From Branchipolynoe longqiensis (taxonomy: Eukaryota; Annelida; Polychaeta; Phyllodocida; Polynoidae), in assembly GCA_030323885.1 (NCBI GenBank), contig CM059193.1, positions 94,170,852 to 94,234,851 on the forward strand: a DNA stretch of 64,000 bases, written 5' to 3'. The notes under the pieces were generated by a model that searched no databases, was not told the origin of the DNA, and saw nothing but the letters and a program-made list of their open reading frames with translations. The translations under genes were made by a program, and so were the position numbers. Every line of letters starts with the position of its first letter. The stretch's first letter is position 1. Below are positions 54,291 to 64,000 of this stretch, one piece after another.

Positions 54291-55130
54291 GCAGATATTG
54301 AGAGTAAGGAGATTGATTTTCTTAGGAACTATGCTACTGCGCGTACCGGTGCACTGGCGGTTCGGTCATCGGCGACGCCATCTTGGAAATCGCCATCTTG
54401 GAATGCCGGCGGTGCCGGTGCAGGAGAGTTCAGGATCTGTTTGTCGGTGCCGTTGAAATAGCTTCAAAATGTCGTTTTGCATGTTATGTACACGTATCTA
54501 AACTCAAATATCACTTTTAACAAAAATAGCACGAACGACAGAAAGCCGTATACCCACAGCATATACTCAGCGTCAAAAGGTAAACAAACCAATGACAGCG
54601 GTTCGGTTCAAACTTTGAAATTACAATTGCCAAGTCTATATTATTAAATAATAATAGATTTCTAGCTTTTAGCTGCAGTTTTACATGCTGTCGCGGTTTC
54701 CATACACTTTCTTCAGCAGTTGCCATCGTTTCTTCATGTCAATTGTCTCCTTCGGTGTAATGTCGATTATTTCTTCGATTTAATTATATATGCCAGTGTT
54801 CTATGAACTACTGCATTTGCATTGCGATATTGATGATATCGACCAGTCTTGTAGGATCGCTATCGATCTTGGTCATCATATTCGCAGAAAGTTTCGCCTT
54901 TCTTCGCATTTAACATATATTTGAGTTTTATTCAGTAAATAATACATTTCCTCTCAAGTATTTTCTTCCAACTCTTAAATCTATCCACATAAATTATAGC
55001 ATAACAATATGCATTTTCCAGCTCAATGACAATTAATCAGATCCATAGATTAATATCAACAATGTCAATGACAGCATAAAGTTAATAAATTCTATGACAA
55101 TAAATGGCAATATTCGACACATTTGTATGT

Positions 55131-55365
55131 CCATGAATTTCAAATGAACCAACATTTCATGACAACCAATGACAATATTTGACACATTTTTATGGCCATG
55201 AATTTCAAATGAAGCAACCTTTCATGACATCTAATGGCAATATTTGACACATTTTTATGTCCATGAATTTCATATGAATCAACATTTCATATGAACCACA
55301 TTTCATGATAACTAATGGCAATATTCGACACATTTTTGATGTCCATGAATTTCAAATGAAAATTG
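55131..55365. repeat. ~64-bp tandem repeat (tccatgaatttcaaatgaa), 4 copies
   Basis: The block tccatgaatttca.atg recurs at about 55131, 55194, 55259 and 55342, with gacacatttttat and caacatttcatga between. It is AT-rich and intergenic. Confidence 0.85.
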
Positions 55366-55599
55366 TGTTTTATACTACAACTTTCCAAGCAGTCTGTAGC
55401 ATGTTGTAGTATTTCTTGGCAGAATCCAAGCAAACATTTATATGCAAAATTAGTAATATAAGTAATACCTATCAGTTATGTACCGTCAATCTACTGTATA
55501 TTACTATCGGTCAACAGTTTTGTAGTTTTAATATAGTTTTGTATTTGTAGGAGTTTAATAGTTTGTAGATGAATTGTTCTGTAGACGTGTAAATAATTT

Positions 55600-55830
55600 A
55601 AGAAGGACAAGAATTTCATCACCTTTTAGCTGAGCTGTCACCACAAACTCGCTTTTGAAAAGTGATCATGAAAATCAAGAAAAAAATTTCATCACCTTTT
55701 AGCTGAGCTAGCTGTCACCACACACTCGCCTTTGTAAAGTGATCATGAAAATCAAGAACAAAATGTCATCACTCTTTAGCTGAGCTGCCACCACACACTC
55801 GCTTTTGTAAAGTGATCATGAAAAAAGTTG
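55600..55830. repeat. ~75-bp tandem repeat (tcacc.tttagctgagct), 3 copies
   Basis: Units begin near 55616, 55688 and 55766 and end with gtaaagtgatcatgaaaa. No ORF. Confidence 0.85.
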
Positions 55831-56687
55831 TCTCCGCATCCAGCGTTTCACTTCTCTACCTGCTTATAGTCTACCCCGAAAACGAATCCAGAGCACCTAA
55901 GTTTTAACAGAGCTATATGGTGTACAGTTTTAACGAACCCAGAGCATTTCCGTCATTACTGTGACAGTTCAAGAGTTTTTCCAGTAGATAAACAAGTTTC
56001 AGCTCGATCAACCGATCACAACCTCACGTCTGCCATGTTTATACCATTTCTCCATTTTATACAAATCGTCCATCCTGAAATGTAAGTAGAAGCATCAGTA
56101 AGCAAAAGTGTCAATAATCTTACTATGCTACTGTGGAGTCTATCACATTTCTAACATGACTGTAACTCCATTGAATTAGTAATGTTTATTAGTGTTTAAA
56201 AAGCTATATATTGCAGGACCGGAATAACAACAGGCAATCCGCCTACAAAATTTGGTATATTTGGTTGGTATCACGGTATCAACTACCTTACTCCTTTTGG
56301 AGCAACAGGCATATATTATTATTTAATTTTACTTTAGTCAGTGTATTTCAACATACAGTTCGAACAATCATACGAGGTCTTCCGTTCTCTGCTATCATTG
56401 AATTTATTTTAATTTTTTATAAAAACGGAATTCCGGTTTCGGCGCCAGAAAAAGAACGGAATTCCGGTTAAAACTGGAGAAATCACATACCTGTGGGTTT
56501 AAAAAAAAAAAGGTTTTAACTGTTTGTAGTCTGCAAACAGTCAAGATCCTGCTTTTACCTTACTTTATCTTAGTCCGTTTGCCTATAATTGTTTTAGTGT
56601 GTGTGCATCTGTCAGAACTTGTATCTACCCACTATGTACCCCTTTAAGTTTTTGTAACTGCCATAATACTGTATTGAATATATCAGG

Positions 56688-56998
56688 CGGGATGGCCGAA
56701 TGAGTTGAGCGTCCGTCTCCCGTTTTGGTAGCCCACAGGCTCGAACTCTAGTCGAGTCAAACCGATGACCTAAAAATTGATACTTGTTGCCTAGCCATCT
56801 GCTCAGCATTATTAGGATAGGGTAAGGACTGGTTGGCTCAGTGTCAGGATAATGTTACTGAGTGGGATATCAGGTCATGGTGCTGGGGGCCTGGTCTCCC
56901 AGTGGGGCAGTACCATAAAGTCGCCATGAGTGCACACTGTCACAAGTCGGTACCCGTCCTGATATGGCCATGACGTAACACCCCAACAACCAACCAAA
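56688..56998 (+). mobile_element. SINE-A copy
   Basis: Starts ggcgggatggccgaatgagt and ends in cctgatatggccatgacgta then caaccaaccaaa. Intergenic. Confidence 0.85.
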
Positions 56999-57852
56999 TT
57001 ATGCATGTTAATGTTATGCCGATCAGCAGGTTCCGTCGCTCGCCGCTAAGTGGCGCCACCTGAGTGGGATACACTTTTCGAGAATGGCACCTATATATGA
57101 TCAGAGAGCGTGTATATAAACAGATATGATCCATCTTTGTGTAGTATTCTACAAGAAGGATCTTTGGAAAGATGTCATAGGATAATTACCAGGAAAAACT
57201 GACGTCACCGATAAGTAAATCAGTTCAGTCTCAGCGTGTTTAATAATTAGCAGAGAGCGTGTATATAGATCTATACCAGGGCGTAGCTAGACCTTTAACG
57301 ATGTGTACTCCTAATTATTAGTCAGAATTATTTGTTTTCTTTCTATGTATTAAGCATTGATAGATTATACACTACAGTTTGGCTAGTTCATACTAAATAG
57401 CTTTTGAAACAAGTTTGTCCAAGCCAAGTGAGTGTGCACCAACAAGCAGAATATGGCTTGGACTTTACCGTTGAACATGTGACAATTTACTTTAGGATGT
57501 TTTGATTTTATTCCCATAACCATATAGGTTTGAGATAATAAATCTAAGTACTGTGAAAATCATACCACTTGTCCTATAGAAAAGTCATTAATTTGGCTTA
57601 TTTCTTAAATATTATGTAATTAGATCCAGGTGTCAATGTAGGTTTTGTTTTATTAGTGCATATATACTGTATGCAGAGAACCCACTGGAATAGAATTAAA
57701 GTAATTTATTTCACATTAATAGAAATAACAATATCCTCTTGGTTTACTTTAAAAAAAGTTATATCTGCGGAAAATGTATTTAAAATAGTTGAATACAATC
57801 ACTTATATAAAATATACACTAAACAGAAATACGCCAAACACGTCGTTATACA
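56999..57852. other. Intergenic, no gene seen
   Basis: AT-rich sequence between the SINE-A at 56688 and the prothymosin-like 3' end. gagagcgtgtatata occurs at 57103 and 57254. A 99-codon + ORF at 57656 has no supporting signal. Confidence 0.4.
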
Positions 57853-57858
57853 TTTATT
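57853..57858 (-). promoter_or_regulatory. Possible poly(A) signal AATAAA of the prothymosin-like gene
   Basis: AATAAA on the - strand about 140 bp past the stop codon. It is a plausible position in an AT-rich 3' UTR, but the motif is common by chance here. Confidence 0.35.
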
Positions 57859-57998
57859 AATCCTCCATGATAAGTTCGTCAATGTGGTTCACATATTCAC
57901 AATGGTTATTTTACACGATAATTTCCCGGGTGTGTATATAAAAGCTGGTTCATGATCTACAGAATAATAATTTAACAATAAATAGAATTGGTCGTCGT

Positions 57999-58135
57999 TC
58001 AGACGGTGACGGCAGGGACTTCATTGACGTCAGCATCGCCGCCTTCCAGGACCTTGACCTTCTTGATGGCGACCTCGTCGTCCTTCTCCGCTTCGTCCAA
58101 GACACGCTTTGTGGGAGGAACGACGGCGACGGGAG
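57999..58135 (-). CDS. Prothymosin-like exon 3 (nuclear signal and stop)
   Basis: Acceptor caacag; two bases complete Ala, then 44 codons and TGA at 57999. It carries TKRVLDEAEKDDEVAIKKVKV, a split basic signal around acidic residues, and ends EVPAVTV. Confidence 0.7.
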
Positions 58136-60640
58136 CTGTTGGGTGGAAGGAATATAATCAAATAAAGAGAAAAGGCAAATATAATGAAAGAAATAGAGAA
58201 GGAAATATAATCAAAGAAATAGAGAAGGAAATATAATCAAAGAAATAGAAAAGGCAAATGTGTTCTCTGTGGCAGAGTGGTTAGAGAGTCTGACTTTTTT
58301 CTAGATCAGACCTAATCTGAAGGTCAGTGGTTCAATTCCTTGTGCCCCACCTCTGCCAATTTGGATTTCCACCGCTGTGTATAACTTACATCGTCATCAA
58401 AGGCCAGTTTCTCTCATACCATGTCTATGTGGTGCGGGAGGTTTAAAATCCCTTGGGTCGGTAAAAGTGTAGGCTCTGGCTTTCTATCGACAAACTGTCT
58501 AATGGTGAAAACAAGTCTATTCAGACTTATCCATGATAGGCAGTATAAGTCTTCAAGAAAAAAATATATAGATATATATATTCACTTCAAAGTAAATTAA
58601 AGTACATTATAATGATCAACCTCATATATTTATCTCAAAAAGTGGTAAAAACTCAAAATTATGGGATTGCCGAACTTTTAACTAACCATCATAACATTTT
58701 TATAATATGTAGTTATATATACATACGCACATACCAATATACATAGGTATGTACGTATGTTAATAAAATATATATACACACATATATATAACGTTATTAA
58801 CTTCGACCTTAAAGTAAAAATGAAAAATATTTAAAAAGAGTGCGAGACAAAATTTGCTTAAAGTTGCATAGTCTGATGATTTTAAATTTCTGTCATTCTT
58901 TTTGAGAAAAATATCAGTTTGTTGTTACTTTAGTTTGAAGTGACTTTTATCATAAATCATTAACTTTTGAGATATTTGAAGTGAAAACAGGCGAAATGCA
59001 AGCACATCAAAATGGTAGACATCAGTAACACTAACATGTTCTATTTTAAATTTTACTCAGCATTCCTATCTACGCAATAACAAATATTCAATAAGTGCAC
59101 CACTATCTAAGTTGGATATGCAGACTAGACCCTAAATGAGTGAGCTTTTTTGTGGGTTTTTTGTGTGTGTAAATTGATGCCTTCATCGGCTTCAGCCTTA
59201 AGTTACTGCCATAAATAATAGAGTATTCCGCACACAAAAATACAGATTTCTTTTATAATTAATTTTATTAAACAGAATTTTGGACTGTTTGCAATCAATA
59301 AACAGTTACCAGCCGTAAAACAAGAAGCAAGAAAACCTAAATTGTTACTAAAACAAAATTCAAAAGATTTGAATCAAATTGGATCCGTGCTGCCCAGAGT
59401 GAAAACAACTCAGGCCAAATAAATTCATTTTAAAAAAAGAAGGAAAACAAAGGAAGGCCAGCAGAGCTCACCTTGGCTGAGTTGCTGACTGCTCTCCTTC
59501 TCCACGTCCGCCTCCTGCGTCCCTTCTTCCTTCTGCTCTTCGCCGTCCTCTTCTTCCTCTTCGCCCTCCTCTTCGTCTTCCTCAGCCTTCTCCAGCTGCT
59601 CGCCAGCTGCCCCGATGTCTATTGGAGTCTCAGTCACTTTGTCCGACTTCTCCACAACGGGTTCCTATCAGCGAAACAATGTGCACAGCTTTATTTCAGG
59701 GTCCGTACACATGTGAAGATATGGAATTCAAGGCTATTTCAACGCTGTTTTTTATATGAATTCAAGACTATTTTCATTTGGATTTCAGGAAAGAACAACG
59801 ATGGCGAATGGAGATTTCAGACTAATTTAGATCAGTGGGGACAGTTTAATGGAATTCAATGCTTTTCAAGACTAATTACCCAAAACAGGTTAAATTCAGA
59901 GCCTTTCAAGGCCTTGAAATGGAGCAAATGGATTAAATTTAACGTCTTTTTCAGGATTAATTCAACTTTTGTTGTCAGCGTCTGTGTACAGAATGTACAT
60001 CTAGTGTCTTAATTTAAAACAAATTAAATAAACCTCATTACAATACACATGTTGATTGTGCCGAGTCTCGGGCTCGCATGAGATTTTTTATGCTCAGGAA
60101 TGGAAGTGGTCTCCGGCAAAAAAAACGGAAATGCGGATATTCTCCCATAGGCTTAACATTGTCAGGGAATCGCAGAAAATTCCCGGAAGTCCGTTCTCAT
60201 AAATATTGGTATACGCTGATACACACAATCATGTATTAGTATACACTGACCATTGCTGCGGCATTTGAAGCATGTATTAGTAGTATACGCTGATAGTGCT
60301 CCGGCGTCTGCACCACGTATTAGTATAGATCTACGCTGATGATGCGGCGGTGTTAAGCAACTATTAGTATACACTTTGAACAACGTATTAGTAGGAAAAA
60401 TCCCGGAAATCCGCGAAATCCCGGAGATCGTTCATCCCTGTATGCTTAACCGTTGACGCGTCACTGAGACTGGGCACTTTGTCAGTGTGCGTTAAATAGG
60501 TGGTTTGGGGCGCGTCTTTGCCCCGAGCTCACAAGTCACTGAGAGCCTGAATACGCGAAACAAAGCCGGACTACCTCCTTCTTCAGCGCCACATCCCCGA
60601 CCGCCTCCACTTGCTGCGTGCTCTGTGTCACCTGAGACAT
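57999..60640 (-). CDS. Prothymosin alpha-like acidic nuclear protein, three exons: 60640-60575, 59664-59472, 58135-57999
   Basis: The joined frame gives 131 residues. The N-terminus is MSQVTQSTQQVEAVGDVALKKE and is followed by EPVVEK, like the KKEVVEE of prothymosin. A Glu/Asp run covers about residues 46-73. The C-terminal part has TKR (95-97) and IKKVK (110-114), spaced like the bipartite nuclear signal of prothymosin alpha (KR...TKKQK). Prothymosins (about 110 residues) are intrinsically disordered nuclear proteins that bind linker histone and affect chromatin and cell survival. Length, composition, three-part order and both exon phases fit. Acidic proteins align easily by chance, so another small acidic nuclear protein remains possible. 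The ATG lies 10 bp after an acceptor (tatttgcag), so a 5' UTR exon probably lies further right. Confidence 0.65.
58258..58562 (+). mobile_element. tRNA-derived SINE-C copy
   Basis: Same family as 1083-1392 in direct orientation, with gtggcagagtggttagag, ggttcaattcc and a tail cttcaagaaaaaaa. It lies in the intron between prothymosin-like exons 2 and 3. Confidence 0.82.
59472..59664 (-). CDS. Prothymosin-like exon 2 (acidic core)
   Basis: Acceptor cgctgatag, donor gtgagc; 64 codons plus one base. It holds the Glu/Asp-rich centre of the protein. A CAGGGTCC MITE sits only ~33 bp upstream of this acceptor (start 59697), so the branch point may lie in transposon sequence. Confidence 0.68.
59697..59955. 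mobile_element. MITE, CAGGGTCC family, right end unclear
   Basis: Starts cagggtccgtacac and keeps atttagatcagtggggacag; the far end is lost near 59955. It abuts prothymosin-like exon 2. Confidence 0.78.
60095..60440. mobile_element. hAT-like MITE, 6-bp duplication tatgct
   Basis: Starts caggaatggaagtggtctcc, ends ggagatcgttcatccctg, with tatgct at 60089-60094 and 60441-60446. Lies in prothymosin-like intron 1. Confidence 0.9.
60575..60640 (-). CDS. Prothymosin-like exon 1 (coding part)
   Basis: 22 codons from MSQVTQ to ALKKE. The exon probably begins at 60649 after tatttgcag. The donor gtagtc is weak, which is the main doubt about this boundary; without it the frame runs on as VVRLCFAYSGSQ to a stop. 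Confidence 0.6.
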
Positions 60641-60684
60641 GCTGCTTTCCTGCAAATAGCCAAAGTGTCGGCATCTGTCAAGCA

Positions 60685-61014
60685 GGCTTCCTGCACGCAT
60701 CACCCAATCACATTTCACACTTTTTAATACCAATTTTCATACAATTTAACACCTATTTTCACGGCAAATGTAACATAATATTTGTGACCAGTACATTACA
60801 GTCCGTAAACAATAGCGTCAACTTCGAGACATTTCAGCTCCACGCTATTTGTGCTCGGTGAAGAAAGCTGATAAAACATCTTGAACAAATATTGTAACGG
60901 CCAAATCCAATTTAAGGCCTTTTTTGACAGAAAAGTCACAATATTTAAGACTTTTCAAGGCCTTGAAAATTGACTAATCAACTTAAGACTTTTTAGGGAT
61001 CCGCGCGAACCCTG
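60685..61014. mobile_element. MITE, relative of 25486-25893
   Basis: Shares cccaatcacatt, ataccaattttcatacaatt, cacggcaaatgtaac and the end gcgcgaaccctg; the left end is degraded. Located ~35 bp upstream of prothymosin-like exon 1. Confidence 0.75.
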
Positions 61015-61549
61015 TCAAGGTGACTTTATAGTGCTGCCCCACTGAGCCTAAAAGTGTGCTTTCTTCCCTGTTTGTATATTATTATTATTAATAGTAGTAA
61101 CTTGTAGTATCTCATGTCAAGGCCAAATACAAATATAAATTGGTGATCGTCCCTGCCCGTGCCTGAAAATTCGCCTGCCCCTTGACTTTTTAAAAACTGT
61201 TAAAAATGCGTCAGGATAGCAATTCAACTTTTAATTTCTAAATGAGAATACAGTGTTCGTTGTTTGACTGAAAACATTGTGACGTGTACATGAATGACGT
61301 GTCATCCTTTAATCAGTCTAGGGTGGTCCAATATATATATTTTTTAATACTAAAAATACAAATAAAAACTACCCGCCCGACCCTGACTTGTGTGATCAAA
61401 AGGACGATGACCCACTTTTTATTATTGTTTGGTCTAAGTGTTAATATTAGTATCTCTTTAAATGTCAACATCTTCATTTCTGTATTATTAATATATTTAC
61501 GTTGGAAAATTAAAAACTGCTTCATTCTTGGTGTTTCTCAGTTACCTAA

Positions 61550-62262
61550 TGCTGCATAGTCCGATGAAAACATGAACTTTTCAAAGCCAAAGCACTTATC
61601 GAGATTTGATTCTACATATTTAACTTAGATACTGCTGCACTTATTAAACATTTGTCGTTGCATAGAAGGAAATACTGAGGCAATTTAACAGAACCTGTTA
61701 CTGCAGAAGCTTATGGTGTCAGTTTTGGCGTGCTTGCCAAAACTGAATTTTGCATGTTTGAACTTCAAATATCTCCAAAGTTATCCATTTAAAATGAAAG
61801 TTACTTCAATCAAAAGTAAGGTAGATTATAACGATCAACCTACTATAGTTATCTCAGAAAATGACAGAAACTCAAAACTATCAGACTATCGCAACTTTAA
61901 CTTGATTAAACTTAAAGTTGCATAGTCCGATGGTTTTGAGTTCTTTAAATTTTCTGAGATAAATACATTAGGTTCAATGTTATTATGTACCTTGCTTTAG
62001 TTTGAAGTAACTTTTATTTTAAATGGCTAACTTTTGAGACATCTGAAGTGGAACCATGCAAAATTAATTTAGGCAAGCACGCCAAAACTCTGACTCCATA
62101 GGCTTCTGCAGTAACAGGTTCTATTAAATTGACTCAGTATTCCCTTCTATTTGGTGACAAATGTTTAATAAGTGCATCAGTATTTAAGATAAATATGTAG
62201 AATCAAATTGAGATAATTGTCTCAGTTTTGAAAATATGATATTTTCATCGGACTATGCAGCT
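61550..62262. mobile_element. Two adjacent TTAA MITE copies in opposite orientation (61550-61896; 61916-62262)
   Basis: The first ends actatcgcaactttaa (TTAA 61897-61900). The second is flanked by TTAA at 61912-61915 and 62263-62266 and has gttgcatagtccgatgg / catcggactatgcagct ends. Both contain the ggcgtgcttgcc palindrome region. Confidence 0.85.
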
Positions 62263-62384
62263 TTAAATCATTAATGTTTTCAAAACGAGAGCGCTGACCT
62301 AGATTTGATCCTACATGTCCTACTTAGACACTGGCATAGGCTGACTCATAAATCATTTCTTGAGCAAGTTGCCCCTTCGGAATA

Positions 62385-63960
62385 TTAAAACTCACCCGCT
62401 TTGAGGTAAATTTGTTGTGACCTAGTTAAATATTCAAACTCACCGGCCTTGACAGGTCAGTATGTGACGTGACCTAGTTAAATATTCAAACTCACCGGCC
62501 TTGACAGGTCAGTTAATGACGTGACCTAGTTATGTATTAACTCACTGACTTTGACAAGTCAGTTAATGACGTGACCTAGTTAAGTATTAACTCACTGACT
62601 TTGACAGGTCAGTTAATGATGTGACCTAGTTAAGTATTAACTCACTGACTTTGACAAGTCAGTTAATGACGTGACCTAGTTATGTATTAACTCACTGACT
62701 TTGACAGGTCAGTTAATGATGTGACCTAGTTAAGTATTAACTCACTGACTTTGACAGGTCAGTTAATGATGTGACCTAGTTATGTATTAACTCACTGACT
62801 TTGACAGGTCAGTTAATGATGTGACCTAGTTATGTATTAACTCACTGACTTTGACAGGTCAGTTAATGACGTGACCTAGTTAAGTATTAACTCACTGACT
62901 TTGACAGGTCAGTTAATGACGTGACCTAGTTATGTATTAACTCACTGACTTTGACAGGTCAGTTAATGACGTGACCTAGTTATGTATTAACTCACTGACT
63001 TTGACAGGTCAGTTAATGACGTGACCTAGTTATGTATTAACTCACTGACTTTGACAGGTCAGTTAATGACGTGACCTAGTTATGTATTAACTCACTGACT
63101 TTGACAGGTCAGTTAATGATGTGACCTAGTTATGTATTAACTCACTGACTTTGACAGGTCAGTTAATGACGTGACCTAGTTATGTATTAACTCACTGACT
63201 TTGACAGGTCAGTTAATGACGTGACCTAGTTATGTATTAACTCACTGACTTTGACAGGTCAGTTAATGACGTGACCTAGTTATGTATTAACTCACTGACT
63301 TTGACAGGTCAGTTAATGATGTGACCTAGTTATGTATTAACTCACTGACTTTGACAGGTCAGTTAATGACGTGACCTAGTTATGTATTAACTCACTGACT
63401 TTGACAGGTCAGTTAATGACGTGACCTAGTTATGTATTAACTCACTGACTTTGACAGGTCAGTTAATGACGTGACCTAGTTATGTATTAACTCACTGACT
63501 TTGACAGGTCAGTTAATGATGTGACCTAGTTATGTATTAACTCACTGACTTTGACAGGTCAGTTAATGACGTGACCTAGTTATGTATTAACTCACTGACT
63601 TTGACAGGTCAGTTAATGACGTGACCTAGTTATGTATTAACTCACTGACTTTGACAGGTCAGTTAATGATGTGACCTAGTTATGTATTAACTCACTGACT
63701 GACAGGTCAGTTAATGACGTGACCTAGTTATGTATTAACTCACTGACTTTGACAGGTCAGTTAATGATGTGACCTAGTTATGTATTAACTCACTGACTTT
63801 GACAGGTCAGTTAATGACGTGACCTAGTTATGTATTAACTCACTGACTGACAGGTCAGTTAATGACGTGACCTAGTTATGTATTAACTCACTGACTTTGA
63901 CAGGTCAGTTAATGATGTGACCTAGGTAAATATTAAAACTCACTGGCCTTGACCCAGCGG
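62385..63960. repeat. Satellite of 50-bp units (ctcactgactttgacaggtc...), about 31 copies
   Basis: Unit: ctcactgactttgacaggtc, agttaatgacgtgacctagt, tatgtattaa. The two leftmost and the last units are diverged (aaatattcaaactcaccggcc type). Each unit contains AGGTCA and, ten bases on, TGACCT as an inverted pair, plus TGACGT. Three units lack 'tt' in gactttgac. The array nearly reaches the window end and may continue. Confidence 0.96.
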
Positions 63961-64000
63961 CCTTGATAGGTCTTCTTGTGACATGACCTAGTTAATATTG

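Overview
This is eukaryotic, intron-rich, repeat-laden DNA, most likely from a mollusc, probably a gastropod. Three observations support this. The genes are split by long GT-AG introns. Several tRNA-derived SINE families recur, one of them of a type I associate with mollusc genomes. MITEs and tandem arrays are far denser than in a prokaryote or compact eukaryote. No species can be named from the sequence alone.

Three genes can be supported. (1) On the + strand at the left edge are the last two exons (1924-2074, 5878-6019) of a small six-cysteine, single-pass membrane protein of the shisa/WBP1/VOPP1-like type; its 5' part lies outside the window or was not found. (2) On the - strand, from 53088 down to 23010, is a complete 11-exon orthologue of YIPF3, a five-span Golgi membrane protein. 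All exon phases match, every junction is GT-AG, and the joined frame encodes 422 residues. (3) On the - strand, from 60640 down to 57999, is a three-exon, 131-residue acidic nuclear protein resembling prothymosin alpha. Genes 2 and 3 lie head to tail. The rest is introns, intergenic DNA, transposon copies and satellites.

The most unusual structure is inside YIPF3. The 46-bp microexon 5 lies in one arm of a ~620-bp inverted duplication whose other arm carries an intact reversed copy with both splice sites; exon 4 sits in the loop. In addition, the 3' splice sites of exons 6, 8 and 9 have each been expanded into local tandem arrays. Each unit carries an acceptor plus the first bases of the exon, so the pre-mRNA holds rows of decoy acceptors.

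Other layout: 1-23000 is the six-cysteine gene plus MITEs, SINEs, a LINE scrap and arrays of ~37, 23 and 90 bp. 23000-53100 is YIPF3; its introns hold 20-bp, 76-bp and polypurine arrays, a DIRS-like gag relic and many SINEs. 53100-58000 is intergenic with a transposon-type gene relic and 64- and 75-bp repeats. 58000-60650 is the prothymosin-like gene. 62400-64000 is a 50-bp satellite that runs to the window edge.
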